NCBI GenBank assembly: GCA_013414765.1
Contig: CP058708.1
Coordinates: 3,405,553-3,469,552 of the forward strand
Source of the DNA: Candidatus Accumulibacter cognatus
Lineage (GTDB): Bacteria; Pseudomonadota; Gammaproteobacteria; Burkholderiales; Rhodocyclaceae
DNA length: 64,000 nt
Direction: 5' to 3'
Notes under the pieces: generated by a model
Seen by the model: only the letters and a program-made list of their open reading frames with translations
Told to the model about the DNA's origin: nothing
Database searches by the model: none
Shown: positions 1 to 6,966 of the stretch, piece by piece
Layout of the letters: each line of letters opens with the position of its first letter
Numbering within the stretch: position 1 is the first letter of the stretch
Made by a program: the position numbers and the translations under genes

Positions 1-716
1 GCACGCGCTGGTGACGGCGATGCTCACCTGGGTCGGCTGTCACGAGAAACGGGGCAAACTGGCCTTCGATGCGCTGGGGATTCTCCCCGGCTTTCTGGGC
101 ACACTGATCCACGACGGCTGGAAACCTTACCGCGATCTGCGGTGCAAGCACGGGCTGTGCAATGTCCATCACCTGCGGGAATTGACCTACCTTTTCGAGG
201 AACTCCAGCAGGCTTGGGCAGGCCGCCTGATCGAACTTCTGGTGGCCGCCTGCCATGAGGTGAACCAGGCGGGCGGTTCGTTACCCGTCGAACGCGTTGC
301 GCTGTTGCGTAACCGATATACCGAAATTCTCAGCGAAGGCGAGGTCCTCAATCCGCCGGTGCAAAAATCGGGGAAGCGCGGACGAACACGACAGAGCAAG
401 GCGACCAACCTCCTCTGGCGCTTGCGCACCTATGCCGAGGATGTCTGGCGCTTCGCTTCTGATCCCAACGTCCCGTTCTCCAACAACCTCGCCGAGCAAG
501 CGGTTCGCATGCCAAAGGTCAAACAGAAGATATCCGGCGGCTTCCGGACCAGAAACGGCGCCGATACCTTTTGCACGATCCGTTCCTATCTTGCCACCCT
601 GCACAAGCAAGGGAGCAATCTCTTTCACGCCCTCACGCTGACTTTCCAGGGCCAGCCTCCTCAGCCTCGTTTGGCTTGACCTACACAGCCCTTGGCTGGG
701 GCTACTGAGTAGTTAC
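1..716 (+). mobile_element. IS66-family insertion sequence, right part only
   Basis: The window opens inside an IS66-type element. Its transposase gene ends at 679, and about 35 bases later comes the sequence ctgagtagttac (705-716), which resembles the inverted GTAA-type terminus of IS66 elements. The left end and the accessory genes lie outside the window. The proposed right boundary is 13 bases before the start codon of the antitoxin gene at 730, so the element has probably replaced the native upstream region of that gene. The boundary is inferred from the terminus-like sequence only, because the left end cannot be compared. Confidence 0.6.
2..679 (+). CDS. IS66 family transposase (TnpC), C-terminal part
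   Basis: DDE transposase of the IS66 family, 5'-truncated by the window edge; the frame is open from base 2, so the first methionine at 11 is internal. Visible features are the segment around residues 30-55 (HDGWKPY followed by CNVHHLRELTYLFE), which matches the conserved catalytic core of IS66 transposases, and the C-terminal block SNNLAEQAVRMPKVKQKISG that carries the last acidic catalytic residue. The protein ends about 60 residues after that block, as is usual for the family. It would cut and join the element ends. Nothing suggests that the visible part is broken. Confidence 0.9.
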   Translation, partial: HALVTAMLTWVGCHEKRGKLAFDALGILPGFLGTLIHDGWKPYRDLRCKHGLCNVHHLRELTYLFEELQQAWAGRLIELLVAACHEVNQAGGSLPVERVALLRNRYTEILSEGEVLNPPVQKSGKRGRTRQSKATNLLWRLRTYAEDVWRFASDPNVPFSNNLAEQAVRMPKVKQKISGGFRTRNGADTFCTIRSYLATLHKQGSNLFHALTLTFQGQPPQPRLA

Positions 717-729
717 GAAGGGGAAAACT

Positions 730-957
730 ATGCGCATCACCAGCAAAGGTCAGGTGACCATTCCCGTTGAAATTCGCAAACAGGCCGGTCTGATGCCGAA
801 TACGGAGGTGGAGTTTGAATTCAAGGACGGTGTTGTCCGGCTCATGCCCAAGGGAGGAACACGCGGCCAGCAACTCGTCGAGCGCCTGCGTGGCGCTTTC
901 AAGGGCTGCGGCATGACCACCGATGAAATCATGCGCGAAACCCGGGGTGAGGACTGA
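730..957 (+). CDS. AbrB/MazE/SpoVT-family antitoxin
   Basis: A 75-residue swapped-hairpin DNA-binding protein. The N-terminus MRITSKGQVTIPVEIRKQAG is the classic AbrB/MazE start, and the C-terminal third (residues 45-75) is the charged tail that normally neutralises a partner toxin. GAAGGGGA, six bases before the ATG, serves as ribosome binding site. The stop codon overlaps the start of the VapC-type gene (TGATG), the usual coupling in a VapBC-like operon. In such systems the antitoxin represses its own promoter and blocks the PIN ribonuclease. Here the toxin partner is truncated, so this is probably an orphan antitoxin. The IS66 end 13 bases upstream has probably displaced the native promoter. 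Confidence 0.85.
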   Translation: MRITSKGQVTIPVEIRKQAGLMPNTEVEFEFKDGVVRLMPKGGTRGQQLVERLRGAFKGCGMTTDEIMRETRGED

Positions 958-1088
958 TGCGAAGTTATCTCATCGACACCAACGTCATCATCGATGCGGC
1001 GGACCCGGACTCCCAATGGTACGCCTGGTCGGCTGCCCAGCTCATCTCCGCCTCGAACGATGGCGCGGTGTTCATCAACCCCATCGCT
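957..1088 (+). pseudogene. VapC-like PIN-domain toxin, truncated
   Basis: The first 43 or so codons encode the start of a PIN-domain ribonuclease: SYLIDTNVIIDA with the first catalytic aspartate (residue 8), then a helix and the segment FINPI. PIN toxins are normally about 130-140 residues with three further acidic residues, and none of these follows. Beyond about 1085 the reading frame stays open to 1382 but translates into unrelated sequence that overlaps the tail of a minus-strand transposase gene, so the real gene stops at a rearrangement junction. It starts on the ATG overlapping the antitoxin stop. Without its catalytic residues it should be inactive. Confidence 0.75.
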
Positions 1089-1208
1089 GCGCCTTGGCAT
1101 ACACCTGATCTAAAGCCGGCGTCGGCTGGCGATCGCCTGTGGGCGGTTCGGCGGGACGACGGTTTGACGTTGTCCGTGCGAACACCAACGGAGAAGCTCG
1201 GTCGAGCC

Positions 1209-1402
1209 CTACCCGGTCACTCTTTGTTGCAGTTCGTACTTGCGCACGGCGCGGCTGACGGTCATGTAGTGCACCGCGTAATGTCGGCCGATTTCCGCCA
1301 TCGTATAGGCACCGGACTGGTAGGCCCGAGCCATGGCGAGATCTCGCTCGGGGTAGCGCATCGCGTACTCATCGAGCGGTAAAGCCACTGCGCGCCTATG
1401 AG
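1209..1402 (-). pseudogene. 3' part of a REP-associated tyrosine transposase gene, cut off by an IS1380 element
   Basis: Read on the minus strand from 1402 to the TAG at 1209-1211, this encodes a tail containing YPERDLAMARAYQSGAYTM followed by AEIGRHYAVHYMTVSRAVRK. That is the helix-turn-helix end often found at the C-terminus of Y1/REP-associated transposases. It has no start codon of its own. Joining base 3132 to base 1397, which removes the IS and one copy of the 5-bp duplication, gives a single uninterrupted frame with the minus-strand gene ending near 3114. The fragment is therefore the severed last 63 codons of that gene. Confidence 0.85.
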
Positions 1403-1418
1403 CCTATTTTCCTCAGTT
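1398..1418 (+). repeat. IS1380 left terminal inverted repeat with target duplication
   Basis: CCTATTTTCCTCAGTT (1403-1418) matches the reverse complement of 3116-3131 (CCTAAATTCCTCTGTT) at 13 of 16 positions. The five bases before it, ATGAG (1398-1402), recur immediately after the right end at 3132-3136. Ends starting CCT and a short direct duplication fit the IS1380 family, which includes ISEcp1. Confidence 0.9.
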
Positions 1419-3131
1419 GAAAGAGCAAGAATTGCTGCAAACTGAGTGCTGGTGAGGGTTTCTGGCGAACCGGGAGGGTCACCCAATGGGTGAGTTGGAT
1501 TTCGAGCGAAAAGAGCTGGTCAAGGCGGTGGATGGTGCCTTGCAAGAGATCGAGCAGACGGCGCTGGAGATGCGTGTGGCGACGCTTGGTGGGCGATTCC
1601 ACGTTCGCTGGGACGAAGGGGGAAGTGCCACGGCCCTGGGGCAATTGCCGTTCTTTGCCGAATTCCTCGAAGTCTCGGGCCTATTCGCCCGTTGGCTGGG
1701 GGGGTGTCCGATGGCATACAGCAGCCCCAACGCACCCGAGGCGGTCGACGTTCTCGGCACGTGGATGTTGTCGATACTGGATGGTCAGCGGCGCTATGCG
1801 CATGTGAGCGGGCTACGCGGCGACGAGGTCGCGCCGCAGATTCTCGGCATGAACAAGATCATCAGCGATGAAAGTCTGCGCCGCGCCCTGGCGCATCTGG
1901 CGCCGAACCAAGCCAAGCCGTACAGCGCCGAAGAGCGTGCTGCCCGGGCGGCGCAGCTGGCAAAGAGTACGGCATGGATGGACACGGCGCTTTCGGAGAG
2001 CAGCCGCGAAGCGCTCCGTAAGCCCTGGATTCTCGACGTCGATACCACCATCAAATTGCTCTACGGCCACCAGGCGGGCGCCGAGGTCGGATACAACCCC
2101 ACGAAACCGGGACGCCCCAGTCATACCCTGCACACCTACTGGATCGGCAATCTGCGTCTGGTGCTTGATGTGGAAGTGCAAGGCGGCAAAGCCATTGCCG
2201 GGAAATATAGCCAGCCCCGGCTACGCCTGCTGCTCGAACGGCTCGCTGTTGAGGAACGTCCCGTCCTGGTGCGCGGCGACATCGCCTTCGGCAATGAAGG
2301 CATGATGGCCGCGATGGAAGAGATCGGGCAGCGCTATCTCTTCAAGCTCAAGCAAACGGCTGGGGTCAAGCGCCTGATCGAGCGGCTCTGGCGGCGCAGC
2401 GACTGGCAGGGTGTCGGCCAGGGTTTTGACGCGGTGGAAGCCGAACTCCAATTGGCGGGCTGGACTCGCGCGCGGCGGGTTGTGGTGCTACGGCGACGCG
2501 TCAAGTCCAGCCTGGTCGCCGAAGCGAGCAACGAGAGCACCCAGCCCGAGTTGCAGTTCCTCGACCATTCGGAGAGGGCCAAACTTTGGGAATACGCCGT
2601 CCTGGTCACGAACGCGGACTACTCGACAGAAGCCATGGGCCAACTCTACCGGGATCGGGCCGATTGTGAAAATGGCTTCGACGAACTGAAGAATCAATGG
2701 GGCTGGGGCGGCTACACCACGCAGGACCTGGAGCGCTGCAACCTCTCGGCGCGAGCGGTGGCGCTGATCTACAACTGGTGGAGTTGGTATGTTCGCCTGG
2801 CGCATCCGAAGACACGCCTGGAAGCGATCACCAGTCGCCCGATGTTGCTCGCCGGGGTGGGCCGCCTGACCGAGCACGCCGGCCAGTCCCGCTTGCTGCT
2901 CACGCTCTCCCATGCGGCGGGGGACCAAATCAAGGCGATGATCGTCAATGTCCGCAAGGGTCTTGACCATGTTCTGGCAAGTGCGCCTCAGTTGCCGAAA
3001 GCTGGCCGCTGGCCGGCGCTTGTCCGCTACATCGCCGACAAAATCATCAACGCTAGACCGAAAGCATCTCCTCCTACGCCGGTGGCTCCCCCAAGTCTCA
3101 CACTTGCAGCGGGTTAACAGAGGAATTTAGG
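1403..3131 (+). mobile_element. Complete IS1380-family insertion sequence (1729 bp)
   Basis: One transposase gene (1486-3117) is bounded by 16-bp imperfect inverted repeats at 1403-1418 and 3116-3131 and flanked by the 5-bp direct repeat ATGAG. The element interrupts a minus-strand REP-associated transposase gene, whose two halves lie directly outside it. The unmutated duplication and intact transposase frame suggest recent insertion. The transposase stop codon (3115-3117) overlaps the right inverted repeat. Confidence 0.92.
1486..3117 (+). CDS. IS1380 family DDE transposase
   Basis: A 543-residue transposase. The segment ILDVDTTIKLLYGHQAGAEV followed by GYNPTKPGRPSH carries the first catalytic aspartate and the G(Y/F)NP motif diagnostic of IS1380 proteins. 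LVRGDIAFGNEGMM (about residue 260) holds the second aspartate. The later segment YRDRADCENGFDELKNQWGW holds the catalytic glutamate, in the E-N pair typical of the family. The length is somewhat above the roughly 420-500 residues of many relatives. The start is the ATG at 1486 behind gggagggtcaccca, which offers a GGGAGG ribosome binding site. It is the only gene of the element and fills it almost end to end. Confidence 0.93.
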   Translation: MGELDFERKELVKAVDGALQEIEQTALEMRVATLGGRFHVRWDEGGSATALGQLPFFAEFLEVSGLFARWLGGCPMAYSSPNAPEAVDVLGTWMLSILDGQRRYAHVSGLRGDEVAPQILGMNKIISDESLRRALAHLAPNQAKPYSAEERAARAAQLAKSTAWMDTALSESSREALRKPWILDVDTTIKLLYGHQAGAEVGYNPTKPGRPSHTLHTYWIGNLRLVLDVEVQGGKAIAGKYSQPRLRLLLERLAVEERPVLVRGDIAFGNEGMMAAMEEIGQRYLFKLKQTAGVKRLIERLWRRSDWQGVGQGFDAVEAELQLAGWTRARRVVVLRRRVKSSLVAEASNESTQPELQFLDHSERAKLWEYAVLVTNADYSTEAMGQLYRDRADCENGFDELKNQWGWGGYTTQDLERCNLSARAVALIYNWWSWYVRLAHPKTRLEAITSRPMLLAGVGRLTEHAGQSRLLLTLSHAAGDQIKAMIVNVRKGLDHVLASAPQLPKAGRWPALVRYIADKIINARPKASPPTPVAPPSLTLAAG

Positions 3132-3797
3132 ATGAGCCTTCGAGACCTCGCGCAATGGCTCCGGAATGCCTTTCTGGCAATGCCGTTCCACGAAAGCGCG
3201 ATCGCCCAGCACCCACTGCTGGCGGGCTTCCAGAACGGGACTCGGCAAACCTCTGCCAGCCAGCAGAAACCCCACATAAGCGCGGCGAGCTCCGTCGCGC
3301 TCCGGGGCAAACTGCCGTAGCAGCCAGTCCACATCCAGCCATGGTGGCGGAGCTTCCCGGCCGACAACGAACGGAAAGCTGCTCCAGGGCCAATCATCGA
3401 GCGAATCGACCATCCGGGCGCGCAGCGGATTCAGGACCACATAACGAGTCAGCTCCAGCAGGTAGACTTCCTTCTGCACCAGGATCGCCTGGTAGCGCCC
3501 CTGAAAGAGGTGCCCAACCAGGCCGTGGCGGCGGTTGAAGCGCTGCGTGTAGAGGCCGTTCAAATGCCGCATCCCGAGCGACAAATTGCCATCCGGCGTC
3601 TCCAGCAGCAGGTGATAGTGATTGGTCATCTGACAGAAGGCGTGCACGACCCAGTTGAAGCGAGCGCAAACAACGCCCAGCACATCCAGCCAGTCGATGC
3701 GGTCCGCATCGTTCAGGAAAACCGCTTCCCTTCGATCCCCGCGCGACGTGACATGATAAACGCCCCCAGAGAATTCGAGCCTGAGCGGTCTAGCCAT
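3114..3797 (-). pseudogene. REP-associated tyrosine transposase (Y1/HUH family), 5' part, interrupted by IS1380
   Basis: This encodes the N-terminal 222 or so residues of a single-strand Y1 transposase of the RAYT/TnpA-REP group: MARPLRLEFSGGVYHVTSRG at the start, the metal-binding HUH motif in QMTNHYHLLLETP (about residue 60), and LNGLYTQRFNRRHG with the likely nucleophilic tyrosine. The last six codons come from the inserted IS. Before insertion the gene would have encoded about 284 residues, ending with the helix-turn-helix tail now found at 1209-1397. RAYT enzymes act on short palindromic repeats; a 19-bp palindromic tandem array starts only 45 bases upstream of this start codon. The catalytic part is complete, so a truncated active protein cannot be excluded. 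Confidence 0.9.
3116..3136 (-). repeat. IS1380 right terminal inverted repeat with target duplication
   Basis: AACAGAGGAATTTAGG (3116-3131) is the inverted partner of 1403-1418, and ATGAG (3132-3136) is the second copy of the target duplication. The interrupted minus-strand transposase frame reads into this repeat and picks up a premature TAA at 3114-3116. Confidence 0.9.
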
Positions 3798-3842
3798 ACG
3801 CCAAGCGTAGCATCTATTCGTCTTGTGTTGTAATGTTAGACC

Positions 3843-4123
3843 TGACCCCGGCCTTGGATGTGACCCCGGCCTTGGATGTGGCCCCGGCCTTGCGGCCTGA
3901 CCCCGGCCTTGCGGCCTGACCCCGGCCTTGCGGCCTGACCCCGGCCTTGCGGCCTGACCCCGGCCTTGCGGCCTGACCCCGGCCTTGCGGCCTGACCCCG
4001 GCCTTGCGGCCTGACCCCGGCCTTGCGGCCTGACCCCGGCCTTGCGGCCTGACCCCGGCCTTGCGGCCTGACCCCGGCCTTGCGGCCTGACCCCGGCCTT
4101 GTTTGTGACCCCGGCCTTGTTTC
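3843..4123. repeat. Tandem array of 18-19-bp palindrome-bearing units
   Basis: Ten identical copies of tgaccccggccttgcggcc run without interruption from 3898 to 4087. A one-base variant (tggcccc..., 3879-3897) precedes them, as do two 18-bp units ending ggatg (3843-3878). Two 18-bp units ending gtttg and gtttc follow (4088-4123). Each core unit contains GGCC-TTGC-GGCC, able to form a small hairpin. Edge units differ from the homogeneous core, the usual pattern of slippage expansion. The array lies between a REP-associated transposase gene and a PEP-CTERM gene. It can be translated on the minus strand as a Gly/Arg/Ala/Pro repeat, but the 19-bp period makes that an artefact. Confidence 0.95.
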
Positions 4124-4148
4124 AGCCGCCCAAATGGCCGGGCATTAC

Positions 4149-4176
4149 TTGACACGGTGTCGGAAAATTTTACATT
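4149..4176 (+). promoter_or_regulatory. Possible sigma-70 promoter for the PEP-CTERM gene
   Basis: A perfect TTGACA (4149-4154) is followed after 16 bases by TACATT (4171-4176), which matches TATAAT at four of six positions. It lies about 120 bases upstream of the PEP-CTERM start and directly before the GGCGT microsatellite, which would fall in the start of the transcript. Based on the two hexamers only. Confidence 0.4.
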
Positions 4177-4205
4177 GCGTGGCGTGGCGTGGCGTGGCGT
4201 GGCGT
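4177..4205. repeat. GGCGT pentanucleotide microsatellite
   Basis: Five perfect GGCGT copies (4181-4205) preceded by a partial GCGT. It sits between the candidate promoter and the PEP-CTERM coding start, in the presumed 5' leader. Confidence 0.9.
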
Positions 4206-4293
4206 GCAACTCATTGGTTTAATGTATTGTAAAATTTCAAGGCATAATTCTTGCTTTCGTGTGATGGTCAATACCCAACCAAGGAGCCATGAC

Positions 4294-5133
4294 ATGTTCA
4301 GCCAAACGTCTCGCCTTACGTCGCGCGCCCGATTCCTGAGTGGGCGGTGCTATACCATTGATTTGACCGTCGCTGCCTCGGCGATCGCAGCGGCGTTTGT
4401 CGCCGCTCCGGCCGCCGCCACAGTTTTGTTTCAGGAAGATTTTGAGGCATATGCTGTCGGCAGCAACCTGACCGGTCAGGGCGGCTGGGTGCCCGATTAT
4501 GTGAATAGCGCGCTGAGTGTTGGCAACGGTTCGTTTCTGCCGACTAAGGTCTTGAACGGGCTGGCAGCCTCCAACAACGGTATGCTTAATTTCTCGGCCC
4601 GTCCTCTGGGGTTTGCCCTCGACCCGAACCGCATCACGACTCTTGCCGTTGATGCCTACGCAAGTTCCGGGGCCCGTGTCCACGACACGGTGATTGGGTT
4701 CGGCAATGCGAGTATTCAGACCTTCACAGCAAGTGGGGTTTTCTGGACAGCCAACTTGATCTCCAGTGGTCGCTGGGACTTTAACGCAGTTCCGCTTACC
4801 GGCCATGCTGGCGACAGCTTCATTGTGGTGGGCGGCTACGGCACCCCAGTGAAGATGAGCATCGTTGTCGATGGCGTGGCCAACGAGGTCTACGGTATCT
4901 ATGATTTCGGCGGTGGCCCTCTGCAAACACCGCATTATGCCATCACTGACGTCCAGATCGCCACACTCAATGAAGTGGGTGTAGTCTTCGATTTCCGCTC
5001 GGGAACAAGGGGTGCCGAGTTGGACAACCTGCGGGTGTTCGACAACATCTCCACCGCAGTGCCTGAGCCTGGCACCGCGGTGCTCGTCTCCGCTTCCCTC
5101 GGCTTGCTCGGCTTCGCTAGACGTCGCCGTTAG
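4294..5133 (+). CDS. PEP-CTERM sorting-domain exported protein
   Basis: An exported protein of about 279 residues. It has a long N-terminal signal peptide (basic stretch, then AASAIAAAFVAAPAAA near residue 40) and a C-terminal PEP-CTERM tripartite signal: VPEPG, a hydrophobic helix (TAVLVSASLGLLGFA) and the basic end RRRR. The family is anchored and processed by the exosortase EpsH/XrtA and usually belongs to the exopolysaccharide or floc matrix. The middle (residues 50-250) resembles the lectin-like beta-sandwich region common in such proteins, starting FQEDFEAYAVGSNLTGQGGW; no enzyme motif is visible. I chose the ATG at 4294 because AAGGAG lies seven bases upstream, although the frame is open back to 4189. 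No exosortase gene is in the window. Confidence 0.88.
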   Translation: MFSQTSRLTSRARFLSGRCYTIDLTVAASAIAAAFVAAPAAATVLFQEDFEAYAVGSNLTGQGGWVPDYVNSALSVGNGSFLPTKVLNGLAASNNGMLNFSARPLGFALDPNRITTLAVDAYASSGARVHDTVIGFGNASIQTFTASGVFWTANLISSGRWDFNAVPLTGHAGDSFIVVGGYGTPVKMSIVVDGVANEVYGIYDFGGGPLQTPHYAITDVQIATLNEVGVVFDFRSGTRGAELDNLRVFDNISTAVPEPGTAVLVSASLGLLGFARRRR

Positions 5134-5142
5134 GAGCCGGCC

Positions 5143-5222
5143 GTAGGATGTGCTGACCGAAGGGAAGTGCATCTCGGTCACGATTGATGCATTGATGCGC
5201 TTCGTACCTCAGCACATCCTAC
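5143..5222. repeat. Intergenic inverted repeat with 14-bp perfect arms
   Basis: GTAGGATGTGCTGA (5143-5156) pairs with TCAGCACATCCTAC (5209-5222). A nested pair GACCGA (5155-5160) / TCGGTC (5174-5179) lies inside. It is placed between the convergent PEP-CTERM and Uma2 genes and could end transcription in both directions, or be a dispersed REP-like unit. There is no T-tract, so a simple intrinsic terminator is not supported. Confidence 0.75.
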
Positions 5223-5236
5223 AGGCTACAACAAAA

Positions 5237-5821
5237 TTAAAAGGGGACAGCCCACGTTTTCCTCTCTGCCAGCCTCCATGCAATCCTGGGCAGCAGCACC
5301 GGCCTGACACACTCTCCCGCCGACGGTCCGGCGATCGATAGATACTTTCCACCCTCCGGATCGCGGCAAACAAGCAATTCATTGCCCGTCAGATCGAGTA
5401 GCCAGACTTCCGGGATGCCGTGGCGCGCGTACAGATCAAGTTTCACGCCGCGATCGTAGTCGACAGATGAACTGGCAACCTCGACGATCAACAGGACATC
5501 CGCTGGGCCGGGGAGGTGCGCCATATAGTCTCCGGGCTTGAGCAGGGCCAGATCGGGCTGCGGTTCGCAGCGATCGTTGAGGCGGATCGGGTTTTGCGTG
5601 CTGACCAAACCGTCTTCGCCGGCAGCGAGCGTGAACAGGCGTGCCAATTGGTTGACGACGTAGGCGTGTTGGCTACCGATGGGGGCCATGTCGACGATCT
5701 CTCCCTCGATCAGTTCCACCCTCTCTTCGTGGCTGAGTACACCCGCGTCGGCTATCTTGTGATATTCGTCGACGCTGATGCGGTGTCGTGCTCGGTCCAT
5801 CAGTTCGCTCATGGAGCCCAT
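5237..5821 (-). CDS. Uma2 family putative endonuclease
   Basis: A protein of 194 residues of the Uma2 family (PD-(D/E)XK-like fold), known from cyanobacteria and other bacteria with many transposons; the cellular function is not established. Visible motifs are RVELIEGEIVDMAPIGSQHA (about 30-50), EPQPDLALLKPGDY (about 85) and LLIVEVASSSVDYDRGVKLD followed by LYARHGIPEVWLLDL (about 110-145). These supply the usual D, E and K residues of the nuclease core. I chose the ATG at 5821 because AGGAG lies nine bases upstream; the frame extends further without a ribosome binding site. The last residues (KTWAVPF) are encoded by aaacgtgggctgtcccc, which resembles a dispersed intergenic repeat, so the natural C-terminus may have been replaced. 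A paralogue follows at 6171-6749. Confidence 0.85.
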   Translation of the reverse strand: MGSMSELMDRARHRISVDEYHKIADAGVLSHEERVELIEGEIVDMAPIGSQHAYVVNQLARLFTLAAGEDGLVSTQNPIRLNDRCEPQPDLALLKPGDYMAHLPGPADVLLIVEVASSSVDYDRGVKLDLYARHGIPEVWLLDLTGNELLVCRDPEGGKYLSIAGPSAGECVRPVLLPRIAWRLAERKTWAVPF

Positions 5822-6170
5822 GCCTGGTTTCTCCTGCGAAGTAGTTTGCGCCAGATTGGCGAAAGGATAGCAAGGATAAAGAGGAGGATAGGAGATCCAA
5901 CGCCACCTCCGCAAGTGATGCGGGCTCTGACGGGCCTGGAAAGCCGACGTGTAGCGGGGCGGGACAGACCCTACGGCCCTTGCACGAGCTGCGGGTCATG
6001 TCTTGAAATCATGCAACCATGCTCAACCATTCGTTTCAGGCGAGCGGCCGCCAGAAGCCGCGGCCGTCGCCTGAGCGTTGACGTTGAACTAAAGCGCTGC
6101 GCGCTGGGGTAGGCACTCCACCGCCCTTGTCTTTTTCGCTGTCGCTCCCTCCAACGCCTCGTCATTTCCT
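5822..6170. other. Intergenic region with a GC-rich hairpin, no gene seen
   Basis: No convincing coding sequence on either strand. The only clear structure is an inverted repeat at 6039-6071: GGCGA-g-CGGCCG pairing with CGGCCG-TCGCC across a short loop. It lies between two minus-strand Uma2 genes, and the part next to 5821 carries the ribosome binding site of the first. Confidence 0.6.
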
Positions 6171-6749
6171 TCACGCCAGAACGTCCGCCACTGCAACTCG
6201 GACCACAGGCACCCACAGCGGTGCTACTGTTTCGGAGGTCGTCGGCTTGTGCATCAGGCGGTATTGCCCCTCGATGGGTTCGCGAAAGACCGCCAGTTCG
6301 CCGGCCTTGACATCACACAGCCAGACCTCGGGAATGCCGTGGCGCGCATACAGCGCGAGCTTGACATCGCGGTCGTAATCGAGGGTGGTGTCGGAAACCT
6401 CGACGATCAACAGGACGTCAGCGGGTGTCGGGTGTCGGTCGGCATAGTTGGCGCGTTTGACGAGGGCAATGTCCGGCTGAGGTTCGCTCCGTTCGTCAAG
6501 GACGATGGGGTTCTGCACCCGCACCATATAACTGGCGGAAGGGCCGCTGCCGAGACACTCGGCAAATCGGTCGACGAGAAATGCATGCCTGCTGCCTATC
6601 GGCGCCATATCCACCAATTCTCCATCGATCAACTCAACGCGGTCGGTCTCATCCAGCAAACCGGACTGGGCCATGCGATGGAACTCCTCCACCGACCAGC
6701 GGTGATAAGGCACGGCAGCACGTTCGCGGATTTCCAGCAGGATGGGCAT
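6171..6749 (-). CDS. Uma2 family putative endonuclease
   Basis: A 192-residue Uma2-family protein, clearly a paralogue of the one at 5237-5821. Shared blocks are RVELIDGELVDMAPIGSRHA, EPQPDIALVKR and VLLIVEVSDTTLDYDRDVKL followed by ALYARHGIPEVWLCDV, giving the presumed PD-(D/E)XK active-site residues. I chose the ATG at 6749 (MPILLEIRERAAVPYHRW), where family similarity begins; the frame is open further upstream but the extra sequence is low-complexity Arg/Gly/Ala. A weak GGGAA precedes this start. It lies downstream of cusA on the same strand but over 200 bases away, so co-transcription is uncertain. The biological role is unknown. Confidence 0.85.
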   Translation of the reverse strand: MPILLEIRERAAVPYHRWSVEEFHRMAQSGLLDETDRVELIDGELVDMAPIGSRHAFLVDRFAECLGSGPSASYMVRVQNPIVLDERSEPQPDIALVKRANYADRHPTPADVLLIVEVSDTTLDYDRDVKLALYARHGIPEVWLCDVKAGELAVFREPIEGQYRLMHKPTTSETVAPLWVPVVRVAVADVLA

Positions 6750-6966
6750 GGCAGGTTCCCAGGCTCGATGACAAACGAGATGATAGTCCGGCATTCGCCT
6801 GACGGCAATCGCGTTTCGATCCAGGCATGTCGGTCGTGGACAGTGGAGAACCAAGGAATAAAATTCGACGCCATGGCAAAGATCGGCGCCAGCCACCGCA
6901 GCCCCCGGCATGGCCAGTCTGGCGAACGCCGAGGGTGGCGCGGCATGGCCGTGCCAGAAACCCGAA

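Noticed and set aside
3843-4123. CRISPR array
   Set aside because: Units are contiguous with no spacers, 18-19 bp long and self-identical; no cas genes are present.
3814-4209. Minus-strand open frame encoding a Gly/Arg/Ala/Pro-rich repetitive protein
   Set aside because: It is the translation of the 19-bp tandem array; a 19-bp period cycles through all frames, there is no ribosome binding site, and the start lies in the GGCGT microsatellite.
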